NCBI GenBank assembly: GCA_012295275.1
Contig: CM022677.1
Span: 20,604,041-20,644,040, forward strand
Reading direction: 5' to 3'
Source: Chrysomallon squamiferum
Taxonomy: Eukaryota; Mollusca; Gastropoda; Neomphalida; Peltospiridae
Length of the DNA: 40,000 nt
Position numbers and translations under genes: made by a program. Shown one piece after another: positions 1-40,000 of this stretch. The stretch's first letter is position 1; the number at the start of each line of letters is the position of its first letter. The notes beneath the pieces were generated by a model, which was not told where the DNA came from, searched no databases, and saw only the letters and a program-made list of their open reading frames with translations.

Positions 1-73
1 TAGATATATAAACATATTGGTATAGTAACATAGCTATACTGCTACAGATATATTTATTTATTTATTTATTTAG

Positions 74-6821
<6,748 letters not shown>

Positions 6822-7690
6822 ATATTTAGCTTTCTCTACATGTGACCGTGTGCCATTAGAGCGACATTTCGCTACATGATTTATAAAGCTTTTTTCAAGT
6901 TACATTGTTTAAAATCAATTTATTAGCATTTTCTTTCGACTTTGTTAGTTTTATTACAATTATTATTTGTTTATCTGGCTGAAATAATTCTTGCTATTTT
7001 ACTGTTATTATTATTGGATCTTAAAGATGAGAATCTACACGTAAATTTGCATACTTGAATAATTTCCGTTCAGTGGGTGCACTTGGTTTTCTTCACATAT
7101 TTCGTTAATTGTACAAAGTGTCTGAGCTTTACTGGCGTATGAACTTCAACAACCAAACCTTTGAAATATCGTGATAATGGTGTCTATTTACTAAACGTCG
7201 TGCAGTGATGGGAAGCAGTACATAATTCTATGCACAACACAGCTGTCCTACATTGAACTGTACTGGTCACTGACTCACTTTTCGTTTCCCTTTAAATTTG
7301 TTTAAATTTATCCCAGTATCAGCTCAGTCAAACGTGAAGAGATGTCCTTCAGGTAAACCAAAGTGAAAGGTGAGCAACTCTTCATGCATATAAATGATCA
7401 ATAACGAGGTAATCTACAACCGAAAGGAAATTTCTAAGTTTTGTGAATGATTATCATTCCTTAAGCGGACTTCTGTACACGCACTGATTTTAGTGTTTGG
7501 CATTTGCTATTATTGCGATTTTTCTTTGATGCCTTCTCTCAGTTATTTTCGTTTACACAGAGTAGTCATTCCAGTTCCATAGATTCGAAACCTTGTTTGA
7601 GTTTCTGTTATGAAAAATATTTTTATCGTTGTGCACTGTTGGAAAATATAACTATTGTATACATTTCTTGAGTGTCTGTTCTTTTCACGA
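6822..7690 (+). other. Gene A 3' untranslated and flanking region
   Basis: No open reading frame of interest. Similarity to the regions after the stop codons of B (21492-22500) and C (35673-36750) runs through this stretch, so it is probably 3' UTR. It includes an ATT-rich part and the shared string tttcttgagtgtctgttc downstream of the poly(A) signal candidate. Confidence 0.65.
7645..7650 (+). terminator. Poly(A) signal candidate AATATA of gene A
   Basis: AATATA, a known weaker variant of AATAAA, at the position where B and C have AATAAA (22447-22452 and 36698-36703). A conserved GT/T-rich block (gagtgtctgttctttt) follows about 20 nt later, as expected for a downstream element. Confidence 0.5.
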
Positions 7691-8026
7691 GAGATCATAC
7701 ACTTATTGATATAATTAATGATAAATAAATAAATAAAGAAACAAACAAACAAACAAGAAGAAATATAATAATAAAAAGTATAAAAATAAATAAATAAACT
7801 AAGTATCAAAGAAATCGACAAATATATTTTGGAGTATTATGTGAATAAATGCTATTAATTAATAAGAAAGCTAACAACTATTTAATGTAGACTAATATTA
7901 CCGTTATCTGTATATATATAAATGGATATTTAAGTAATTATATAAAAAAGTAACATTTTACAATTTTGTCATATTGTTATTTGAAATATGTTGTATTACC
8001 GATAGTTTCGAAATCTTAACATTATA

Positions 8027-8034
8027 TGACGTCA
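8027..8034 (+). promoter_or_regulatory. CRE palindrome TGACGTCA upstream of gene B
   Basis: A perfect cAMP-response-element palindrome inside a block of about 60 bp that is nearly unchanged before gene C (23450-23457). About 40 nt downstream a conserved ATGAG/gtaatg (donor at 8073) could end a 5' non-coding exon spliced to the acceptor at 9438-9439. Promoter or first-exon role is inference. Confidence 0.45.
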
Positions 8035-8486
8035 TACAGTGGCGATCAGAAAAATTCGAATTGTAAAATGAGGTAATGTTCTTTGTTATTTTATTTGTTT
8101 GTATTAATTAATATTGGAAAAATATAACTGTTAGTTATTTTATAAAAACACTTTTCTCTGTTTCCTACCTTTAATGTATTAAAGCTTTTAAATCTGAAAC
8201 GTTTTTTGTTTTAAAATGTTCGGCTTGTAACTTATATCACGATTTATTCAATCGACGTTATAATTATGTTTGTTCCAGCTGTTTGTTTAATCTGTTCAAG
8301 ATGAGACCAGCCTCTTTCATCTCAAAAAAAAAAAAAAAAAAAAAAACGTCAGAAATAGTCAGACGTTAGCAGACAATGTCTGCTCAGGTTCAGTAAAACA
8401 GTTCTTTTTCATTTGTTGGGGACATCAGAGCATAGCAAGAAAAGAAAAAATACAGTAATACTGAATAGTGAAATAATATTTTAACT

Positions 8487-8487
<1 letters not shown>

Positions 8488-8545
<58 letters not shown>

Positions 8546-8792
8546 ATGGAGAATAAAGAATTATCTCTGCTTTCAATTAACAATGGAAGCGAAACGAGAT
8601 GTAAGAATTATAGGCTGTTTTTCAAGTATGGATAGAAATTAACTTTCGTGACCTTCACCTTGGCGAGATGAATTGGGCGACATCGCCAGAAACCCCGATG
8701 AAGCTAAAAAATAAACTAATAATAAGTAAATTATGAAACAACAAACAAACAAAAAAATTAAAACAATTATAAATATGTGTATAATAATAATA

Positions 8793-8841
<49 letters not shown>

Positions 8842-8852
8842 GTAATAATAAC
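8488..8852. repeat. AAT/ATT microsatellites upstream of gene B
   Basis: Two AAT runs, about 8488-8542 and 8780-8852, separated by about 240 bp of unique DNA. Predicted poly-Ile and poly-Leu frames here are artefacts of the repeat. Confidence 0.95.
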
Positions 8853-9329
8853 GTAGGACAAGTAGATAGTATAATAAATAAATAAATAAATAAATAAAAC
8901 AAATGGAAAAAAGGTGTAAGATAAAAAATTAAAAGAAATGAATAAGAATTGAAATTTAATATTATTTCACAGAAGTTATTTAATTTCACCAATGCCGTTT
9001 AATGTTGTTCTCAATGACTGTGAAGCATTTTAAGTAACAACAACAACAACAACAACACCAATAATAATAATAATAATATTTTAGTGATCAAAACTCTAAA
9101 TTCTGTCTGGTATTAGTATGCATGTTGGTTTTTTTCAGTTTCTTTATAATCCTCTTTAATGTGAAATAATAATTTCTTATAAAAATTAACTTCCTCATCT
9201 AGATCATGAGGATATGATAATGATGATAATATATACTATAAAAAATTACAAAGTAAAAATTAATTAGATCATCAAAGTGTTTCTTAAAATTTCCCCCATG
9301 AGTGATGATAATGATGGCATTTGGTTTCG

Positions 9330-9337
9330 TATATAAA
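9330..9337 (+). promoter_or_regulatory. TATA-box candidate TATATAAA of gene B
   Basis: TATATAAA 155 nt before the start codon, within a string (tttcgtatataaa) also present before gene C at 25162-25169. If used, the transcript would start near 9360. A separate conserved acceptor (tatttctag, ending 9439) lies between it and the start codon, so an upstream promoter with a spliced leader is the alternative. Confidence 0.45.
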
Positions 9338-9484
9338 GCAGAAGATCTAAGTACCTTTCCGAAATGTGTTAAATACTTTTTTTTTTTTTTTTTATTTTTC
9401 TTTCTTTTAGGATTTATTTATTTTATCTTTTATTTCTAGATGCTATAAAACAGAAGTGATTCAATTCAATTTTAAAACAACATC

Positions 9485-21491
<12,007 letters not shown>

Positions 21492-22504
21492 ATATTTAGT
21501 TTTCTCTACACGTGGTCATATTTCAACAGAAAATACATTTCGCTACATGATTTAGAATTCTTTTTGTTTCTAGTTAAATTGTTATAAATCCTTTTCTTGT
21601 AGTTTCGATCGATCTTACTATTTTTATTATAATTATTATTTCTTTTTAATGAACTCAAATTCACTAGTCGTTAATGTGGCTGAAATAAGGATTGTTGCTA
21701 TTTTGCTGTTATTATTAGTTTCGAAATAACCGTTGTGGATCGTTTTTGTTCTTGTTTTTTTTTTTTTTTTTTTTTTTTTTCTTGTTTTCTTTCTTTGTAT
21801 TTTCTTTGTTTTCTTTTCAGTTGTTTGATAGTTTTTTGTAAAAAAAAAAAATGTAAACGTAAACGTAAATTCTTGAATAATTTCCGTACAATGGGTGTTC
21901 TTGGTTTTTGTTCACATATTTCGGTAATTGTACAAAGCTTTACTGACAGATCAACTTCAACACTGAATCCTCTCCGATACCGCGATGATGCTGTTTTGTT
22001 TTCTGAACGTCGTGCATTGATGGGAATTAATACTTATTTATATGTACAAGAGATATGCACTAAATTGAACTGTACTGGTCATTGACTCACTTTTGGTTTG
22101 GCTCTAAATTTGTTTACATTGATCCCACATTCAGACATGAAGAGATGTCTACCAGGTAAGCCAAGTGAAAGGTGGACAACTGCGCATGCAAATAAAAGCG
22201 TCAGTGACAAAGGAATCTACAACTGAAAGTAAATCTCTATGTTCTGTGAATGATTATCTTCCTTTAAGTTGACTTCTGTACACATCCTGATTTTAGTGTT
22301 TGCATTGTTCATTATTGCCATTTTTCATCCATGCCTTCTAGCAGATATTTTCGTTTACATAGGGTAGCAATTCGGGTTCCGTAGTTTCGAAACCTAGTTA
22401 GAGTTTCTGTTACGAAAAATAATGTTATCATTGTGGACTGTTGGGAAATAAAATTATTATCTACATTTCTTGAGTGTCTGTTCTTTTCACGAGAGATGTT
22501 ACAG
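21492..22504 (+). other. Gene B 3' untranslated and flanking region
   Basis: Similar to the regions after the stop codons of A and C. A 116-codon frame at 21735-22085 consists largely of a T-tract and is not conserved as protein. Confidence 0.65.
22447..22452 (+). terminator. Poly(A) signal AATAAA of gene B
   Basis: Canonical AATAAA with a GT/T-rich block (gagtgtctgttctttt) about 20 nt downstream; same relative position in A (AATATA) and C (AATAAA). Confidence 0.6.
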
Positions 22505-23170
22505 TGTAATCACCAACCCAGATATACACCAAATCACACTCATTCATACACATAACATACATGCGCACATACCAAAGCTACGTGAAAAGGACATTATGTG
22601 AGAAATATATAAAGAAACGAAATACATTAAAATGAAACCGGACGCGACACGACAATTATGATTTAATAAAGTAATAACACGAAAACAATAATAAATGTTC
22701 AGTCTACACGTTAACATGTGAAAGGTTTAATATTTTCTCTTAGTGTCAGTATTACAACAATAAGAGCTGTTTCTGTGGGTTTTTTGTTTTTATTTAATTT
22801 TGTTTAATTTATGACTATTGTGTTTTATTTTATTTTGCTTTATTTTAATTGGGTTTAATATTTATTTTATTTGTTTTTCCTTTTTCGTCTTGTTTTGTTT
22901 TATTTCATTTTATTTTATATATATATATATATATATTATTAGTTAATTATTGTCATTTATCAGGTCTTTGTACAATGTTATTTACAGTCATAACCTGATA
23001 AATGACAATACTTAACTAATAAGATATAATATATATATGTATCTTATTAGTTATCTTATTAGTTAATTATTGTCTGTACTTGTTAATCATGTGGGCCTAT
23101 ATCACAGTAACAGGGAAGGTAAAAAGAACATTATGCACATCAAATATTTGTGTAACGGTCTTGTAGATAA
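22505..23170. other. Inserted segment between genes B and C
   Basis: The sequence following the gene B poly(A) block departs from the gene A flank here and rejoins it near 23170 (aataaataaagaaacaa). About 660 bp have no counterpart after gene A. No coding signal; T-rich tracts and the inverted repeat at 22936-23022. Confidence 0.6.
22936..23022. repeat. Inverted repeat with 29-bp arms
   Basis: Arms 22936-22964 and 22994-23022 are reverse complements with one mismatch, separated by 29 nt and flanked by AT runs. A further direct copy of part of the left arm follows at about 23051-23074. A strong hairpin-former; possibly the core of a foldback/MITE element. Confidence 0.85.
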
Positions 23171-23449
23171 TAATAATAAATAAAGAAACAAGAAAAAAAT
23201 ATAATAGTACAAAATATAAAAATAAATCAATAAACTAACTATCAAAGAAATGAACAAATAAGTTTTGTTGTATTATGTAAATAAATTCTATTAATTAACT
23301 ACTATTTAATTTAGACTAATATTAGCGTTAACAGTATATATAATTAGGTTTTTTAAAGTAATCCAAGAAAGATTAACATTTTACAATTTTGTCATATTGT
23401 TATTGGAAATATGTTGTATTACCAATAGTTTCGAAATTTTAACATTATA

Positions 23450-23457
23450 TGACGTCA
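23450..23457 (+). promoter_or_regulatory. CRE palindrome TGACGTCA upstream of gene C
   Basis: Same block as 8027-8034, including the ATGAG/gtaatg donor-like border at 23496. It has stayed almost unchanged while neighbouring intergenic DNA gained insertions. Confidence 0.45.
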
Positions 23458-23705
23458 TTCAGTGGCGATCAGAAAAATTAGAATTGTAAAATGAGGTAAT
23501 GTACTTTGTTATTTTATTTATCTGTATTAATTATTATTGAAAAAATATAATCATGAATTATTTTACCAAACACTTTTCTCTGTTTCCTTACTTCTTTTTT
23601 TATTATACCTTTTAACGACGTCTGCTCAGTTCCAGTAAAACAGGTCTTTTTCACCGGTTGGGGAATCCGAGCATAGCAAAACAAATTACAGTGAAATAAT
23701 AGTTT

Positions 23706-23744
<39 letters not shown>

Positions 23745-23789
23745 TTAAAAAATAAAAAAATAAATAACAAGAACAAACAAACAAATCAT

Positions 23790-24655
23790 TAAAAATTTAA
23801 ATGGGGAATCGGAGCAAATATTTTAGTATTTGAAGCATATTTTGAATTCACGAACGAAATAAAAGAGAAGTATATATGATTATTATTGTTGACAGTACAG
23901 TTCCTTTCATCAGCGAAAACCGATTGAAAATTATTTGTGTTTAAGTGGATCGGACCACCCGTAGATTTGCAAAGGTATGTTGGGCTTTGATGATGCGATT
24001 GGTTTTCAGAGCAGAGTATATTCAAAACAATTAGATAAAAAGTAAATACATTCTTGAATAAGTTTATAAGAAACATCAATTAACGAAAAGAGGCACGGCG
24101 AGTCTTGCGTGACAAACTTACAAAGCTTTGAAATTTGTGCAACCTAGTGGCTTCGCTTTTCTCTTTGATTCCGCGGTTTTCACCGATATAACGGACGAAT
24201 CTAATATTTACGGTTGTAGGGGTTTCAATGGTGGTTTAAGGTTCTGGTTCTGGGTTTAGAGGAAGAGATAAGCGACGGTTCCCTTTGATGAACGCGAAGA
24301 GACAAACTGGCAGAGAACTTGAAACGGTTGTGTTGCTTTGATGACTTTGGATGCGGGATTTGGTCAGACACTTTTATCTCTTGTTTTTCTCTCCTGTGTC
24401 ATTAACGGCGCGTTGTTTACTATATAAAAGTAATAATTGTATTTTCCCGTCCTTTATTCCATTTTTAATTAGGATTTTGATGAAGACTTATTTAACTCAG
24501 TTTTTAAATATATTTCATATATAGCAGCTTCAACAATTGCAAATAACGTATGTGCTACAGCTGGATTAATGGCGTCAAAATTCAAATCATCGTAGCGAAC
24601 CACTAGTCAAAGACAAATTAGAGAAGTTTCGCCAATTGTCTTTTTCTCAAAAACA
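23790..24655. other. GC-richer inserted block upstream of gene C, origin unknown
   Basis: Between shared flanks (caaacaaacaaa on the left, AAT run on the right) about 870 bp have no counterpart before gene B. From about 24080 to 24440 the base composition is clearly less AT-rich than the surroundings (CpG-containing strings such as ggcacggcgagtcttgcg). No convincing ORF, RNA or transposon ends found by eye. Confidence 0.55.
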
Positions 24656-24669
24656 TCTTAATTAGCATA

Positions 24670-24715
<46 letters not shown>

Positions 24716-25161
24716 CGAAGAAAAAATAGATCAATAGTATAAAAGAAATGAAAGAATGAATAAATAAATGAAATGGAAAAAAGGTGTAAAAAAAAAAGAA
24801 AGAACAAAAATAAGAAGAAATGAAAAAAATGTAGCTTTAATATGTCTAACAAAAAATCTTTAATTTGACCAATGCTGTCTAGTGCTGTTCTCATTTTAAG
24901 TAACAAAAACAGGAATACTACTACTACTACTAATGATGATGTTAATAATAATAATAATGATGATGATGATGATAATAATAAAAATAATAAATAATAGATT
25001 AGTGATCAAAACTCTCGATTCTGTTTTGTATTAGAATGCATGTTTTTCTCTTTGTTAATGAAGTATGATAATGATAATGATGATAATACATAAAAATATA
25101 AAGAAATTGCATTAAATCATCAGTTTCTTCAAATATTTGATGACGACGGCTTCCGATTTCG

Positions 25162-25169
25162 TATATAAA
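25162..25169 (+). promoter_or_regulatory. TATA-box candidate TATATAAA of gene C
   Basis: 167 nt before the start codon, same context as gene B (tttcgtatataaa). The conserved acceptor tatttctag ends at 25283. Confidence 0.45.
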
Positions 25170-25328
25170 TATAAGATTAGTGTAATACACAGAAAATCTA
25201 AGTATCTTCTGCAAATATGTTCCTTTTTTTTCTTCTTCTTCTTTTTTTTTTTGTGATTCATTTATTTTATCTTTTATTTCTAGATGCTGAAAAACAGAAG
25301 TGATTCAATTCAGTTCTAAAACTACATC

Positions 25329-35672
<10,344 letters not shown>

Positions 35673-35790
35673 ACATCGATAGTTAAGAGTGAAATGTATA
35701 TTTAGTTTTCTCCACATGTGACCATGTTTCATCAAAGAGACACATTTCACTAGATGATTTACTAAGCGTGCTTAGTTTGTTTTCTATCGA

Positions 35791-35884
<94 letters not shown>

Positions 35885-36750
35885 CATTATTATTACTATT
35901 TGTTTTTAATTAAGTCAAATTCATTAGTCGTTTATCTGGCTGAAATAGTAATTATTGCTTCCTTTGCTGTTATTATTGCTATCTGAACAATCGTTGTGGA
36001 TGGTTTCTTGTTTTGTTTCTTTCTTTTCTTTTGAAACGTTTGATTGTTTTGGTAACTTAAAGGTGAAGATCTACAGGTAAATTCTTATATTTGAATAATT
36101 TCCGTACAATGGGTGTTCTTCGTTTTCTTCACATGTTTCGGTAACTGTACAAAGTGTCAGAGCTTCAACAGCAGATCGACTTCAACATCCTGTCATATAC
36201 GATAGCGTTATGTCAGTGTTGGTGTCAGAATCTAGAATCATACTGTTTATTTCCTAAACCTCGTGCAATGATGGAAAGTAGAACAGAAAAAAACAGCTGC
36301 CCTAAAATTGAACTAAAATTGGTCATTGAGTCAGTTTTGATTTCCTTTTCAAATTATTTAAATCTGTCCCAGTGTCAGCTGATTCAGACTTGACGAGATG
36401 TCTGGCTGGTAAAGCAAGTGAAAGGTGAGGCAATGCGCATCAATGGACCAGTTACAATGTAATCTACGATCGAAAATAAATCTCTAAATTGTGTAAATGA
36501 TTACCATTCCTTAAGTGGACTGCTCGTACAGATACTGTTTTTATTTTTTGGATTCGCCATTGCTGAAAGCTTATTTTCATGCCACCTGGTACTTAGTTAT
36601 GTATTCCCATGGTAGACATTCGGGTTCCATAGTTTGAAAACCTAGTTAAACTTTCCGTTGTAAATCACATTGTCGTATCCTGCACTGTCTTTTGGCAAAT
36701 AAAACGATTATATGTATTTCTTCAGTGTCTATTCTGTTCATGAGGGATGT
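35673..36750 (+). other. Gene C 3' untranslated and flanking region with (ATT)n
   Basis: Matches the regions after A and B in pieces; carries a long ATT run at about 35793-35897. No coding signal. Confidence 0.65.
36698..36703 (+). terminator. Poly(A) signal AATAAA of gene C
   Basis: Canonical AATAAA followed by ttcagtgtctattctgtt, at the same relative position as in gene B. Confidence 0.6.
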
Positions 36751-37113
36751 TACAGTGTAAACACCATTACATATATACACGAAAACGCACACATGCATAA
36801 TGCATAGAGACAGATACACACATACTATAAAAATACAAACAAACACAGACACAGACAGATACTGGTAAGCAAGGACAAAGAAACAACGTACGTTTGTTTG
36901 GACACGTAAGAATCATGGAGGAGTATCTGTCTGTCAGTTTGGTGTATTTCGTTTTCACAGATGTAATGTGTCCCTTGGCAGAGAAATATGAATATATGAA
37001 AGAAGAACTGATATCTTTAGGAGTGTTAAAATAAATATCTTTAGCAGTATGAACAGAAATACGTACCGGAAATTCATAACGAATAGCAGTATCATCTACC
37101 TATCTAAATTATT

Positions 37114-37267
<154 letters not shown>

Positions 37268-39366
37268 CGGGTGTCTGTGTATGTATGTATGCATATAGAT
37301 ATATGTATATCTGTCTACGACTGAGTTGAAAATTGGCAGTAAAAGCAAAGTACACGGAGTGACAGAACACTAAATAACAAAATAAATTGTTTACATAATC
37401 CAAATACAATAAGATATTTTTCATTTTGCGTTATAACCATCTTATCTTTTTCTGTCTCTCACTAAATCTCTCCTCTCTATGTCATTCTCTTTGATTTTGT
37501 ATTTCTCTGGTTATCTTTCTATCTTCTTATGTATCTGTGTCCTTCGATCTTTTTTCTTTCTTTCTCTCTTTCTTTCTTTCTTTCTTTCTTTGTTTCTCTC
37601 TGTCCTTCTCCTGGTCTCTACGTCTGCCTTTTTGTCCTTCACTCTGTTTGGCTGTCTGTTTATATGTGTGTCTGTCTTTCCGATATTTATCTTTTTTCAT
37701 TTATTAGAAATGTATTTTCAGAGAATTCTTATCTGAAACATGTCTTCTGTCTCTATCCTTCATCATTTTTTCTCAATCATTAGTAAAGTTCGGTAACACG
37801 CAATCTATTAAATCCTACAGTGCACTAACAGTTTTGAAGTCAAATCTGGCAGTTACCCATATATTATAACAAGTCATTACGTAATTTCCTCTAGGTCTAG
37901 TAATACTTTAATCCTCAGGGAAACATTTAGATCAAAAGGGTAGAGAGTTGTTTGACGTAGATAAGCCTAGAACAAAAACAGACGCAGCCACATTTAAAGA
38001 AAAGAACACTTGGCAAGACAAGAACGATCATGTTTCCACGTTTTTTTCACAGATTGACGGAGCACTAGAAAAATGTCCTATATCTTACGGCGTAACATAC
38101 TTTTGACAAAATTCAGATCCTGATTGATAATATTTCTCCAACGCGTCGATATTTGAGGGTTGATTCTAGACTATAGTCTCTATGTGCACATCTGTCTTTC
38201 TCTTTCCTTATTTTTCGAAACATTTGTTTTTGTTGGAAATCGGGCTGTGGAAAATATTTACTTACTATTCTCTCTCTTGTATACATCTGATTAGAATCAG
38301 GTCTCTTAGTGCGTAGGAATTATACGCTATGACAGTTACATTAAAATACATCATACCAACCCAGAGAAAACAAAATCCACATAGAGTAGGTATTCATTGT
38401 TTTATATGCTGGTGTAATTCAGTCATTTAATTTTATTTATTCAGTTAGTTACACTAAAGAATACTAATAATTGTAATTAAATATATATGTATGTATGTAT
38501 GTATATAACAAGAAACAAACACATATATAAACAAACGAATATATAATTAGCAAGAAAAAAGCAAACTTAGTAACAAACAAACATATGAGTAAGTGACAAA
38601 TGTGAAAATAAAAGAATAAAATATTGAAAACATGAAAACTTTACTGTTCGCTTTCGGTGTAAAATATAACTTGTTTCAGTTTCTCTTTCTTCATGAAACA
38701 AACACAAACAAAAGCATTGACAGGTGCCGTGCCTTGTTGCACAACTTCTTTCGCTACGTTTTTATACCTTGCAAGGAAAATGGTCACACGTAAAAGTCAG
38801 AACACAGTGTGCTTTCTGTACTTAATTGTCTTTATTTCACGAGAATCGAAAGCTGGATTCTCGACTCCGTAAGCACTTGCCCTTTTATACTTCCTTAATG
38901 ATGTAGCTGAGGGCCTGTGATGATGAGATCAAAGAATAATGTGTAGGTTTCAAATCTCTTTTAAGATAAATGAATTATTTAATTTTTAGTGTTTTAATAT
39001 GAGTGTACTTGTATCGAATCAGATTAATACATCTTGATGAACTTCAAGTACGAAAAGACAAACACACACATACCTGTGTTTATATTCCTCTGTCTTCCTA
39101 CCATATGTATATAGATAGTTAGATAGATAGATACATAGACATATATATATAGATATATACACATACACAAACACACACACACACATGCTAGGTATAGATT
39201 TATTGTTGCATAGATAGATCGAAATAGACAGATACGTACTCATCAATGTTCCGTCTAAAAGTTGGTCTGTAAAATGGAAAGAACAAAGATAATAATTAAA
39301 ATGATAATCGGCTAACTAACTAACTAACTAAGGAATATGGCCAAATATATCCCGGATTCAATTAGA

Positions 39367-39396
39367 ACACACACACACACACACACAGACATACGT

Positions 39397-39448
<52 letters not shown>
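39367..39448. repeat. (CA)n(TA)n microsatellite
   Basis: Two CA runs separated by a short interruption, then a TA run. Similar tracts at 39563-39622. Confidence 0.93.
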
Positions 39449-40000
39449 CTAGCTGTATAAGTGTGCGTTTATAATAGACTGATAGGAAGAAAGCGAAACA
39501 TAAACATTGAAAGTCATCAAGATGTATTAATGTCATTCGTTATAATGTATATATATAAATATATATATACACTCACACACACGCACACAAACACACACAC
39601 ACCACACACCACACACACAAACTCGCACACATATGGATATATTTAGAATGGATATAATTATAATAACACATTAGAATACTCAACAAATATTGCATTTCTT
39701 ATGTATATGTCTATCTACCTATATATATCTGTCTATTTATAACCTGCTCTCCCCGCTCCGAACGTGTCTCCCCCACCCGGACTCAAATCCCTACTCGTAT
39801 AAAAAATCCTCATGCGGACGTCGGAGAAAACAGCGGATCGAAGAGAGAGAGAGAAAAAAAAAAACGCGACTGGGCAAACTTCAAGCTTGTGTTATCTTGT
39901 CACACTAAACTCGCTCTCCTACCCATCTATCTGTCGGTGTGTCTGTCTGTGTGTTCTGTCCAGTCCGCTGTTATGTTTCACCTAATAATTTGTTTGTTTA

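Noticed and set aside
8639-8992. Frames rich in poly-Leu, poly-Ile or poly-Tyr (also 19944-20177, 28780-29079, 31458-31640, 35768-35986)
   Set aside because: They are translations of AAT/ATT microsatellites, without conservation between paralogs.
21735-22085. 116-codon frame after gene B
   Set aside because: Begins in a long T tract in the 3' UTR-like region; the similar regions after A and C do not keep the frame.

Overview
The window is intron-rich, AT-rich animal nuclear DNA. Genes are split into many small exons with GT/AG borders. Introns are full of microsatellites (GA, CT, AAT, GATA, AT) and a decayed Tigger/pogo-like DNA transposon is present. The encoded domains (leucine-rich repeats, thrombospondin type 1 repeats, one membrane span) are metazoan extracellular modules. 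A lophotrochozoan, possibly a cephalopod, is my guess from texture only; the window does not prove it.

Layout: one tandem array of three paralogous genes, all on the + strand. Gene A (bases 1-6821) is cut by the left edge; only its stalk, membrane and tail exons are inside. Gene B (9485-21491) and gene C (25329-35672) are complete. I could build both by hand from matching exon borders: B gives 18 coding-exon segments before the tail exon plus the tail (3075 nt, 1024 residues) and C gives 3021 nt (1006 residues). Each protein reads: signal peptide, LRRNT cap, about 12-13 leucine-rich repeats and LRRCT cap (all in one large exon); a short basic exon with an R-X-K-R furin-type motif; six thrombospondin type 1 (TSP1) domains, one per exon, with tiny linker exons; a stalk made of 24-36 nt microexons; one transmembrane helix; and a short tail with the motif FGVxNPAFD. 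I do not recognise a named family with this architecture.

Every internal exon from the end of the LRR exon to the membrane exon is bounded by phase-1 introns, so any of them can be skipped or duplicated without changing frame. The paralogs differ in just this way. Gene A carries four tandem ~1.1 kb units, each with a pair of 33-nt stalk exons. Gene B has one pair with a broken first member. Gene C has lost one stalk exon and has an extra 24-nt one. The LRR exon is about 93% identical between B and C (my by-eye count), but TSP1 domains 1 and 2 are only about half identical while TSP1 domain 3 is again close, giving a mosaic.

Intergenic DNA is also duplicated. A block with a perfect CRE palindrome (TGACGTCA) followed by a conserved splice-donor-like GAG/gtaatg lies ~1.5-1.9 kb before each LRR exon, and a TATATAAA box with a conserved 3' splice acceptor lies just before each start codon. 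Poly(A) signals sit at equivalent places after A, B and C. Array-specific events are a Tigger-like element in gene B whose empty site is readable in gene C, and two insertions between B and C, one holding a 29-bp inverted repeat. From about 36.75 kb to the right edge I see only simple repeats and unique AT-rich DNA.

Taken together the locus looks like a rapidly turning-over array of type I cell-surface (possibly shed) LRR-TSP1 receptors. Adhesion, axon guidance or immune recognition are all possible; the sequence does not decide.
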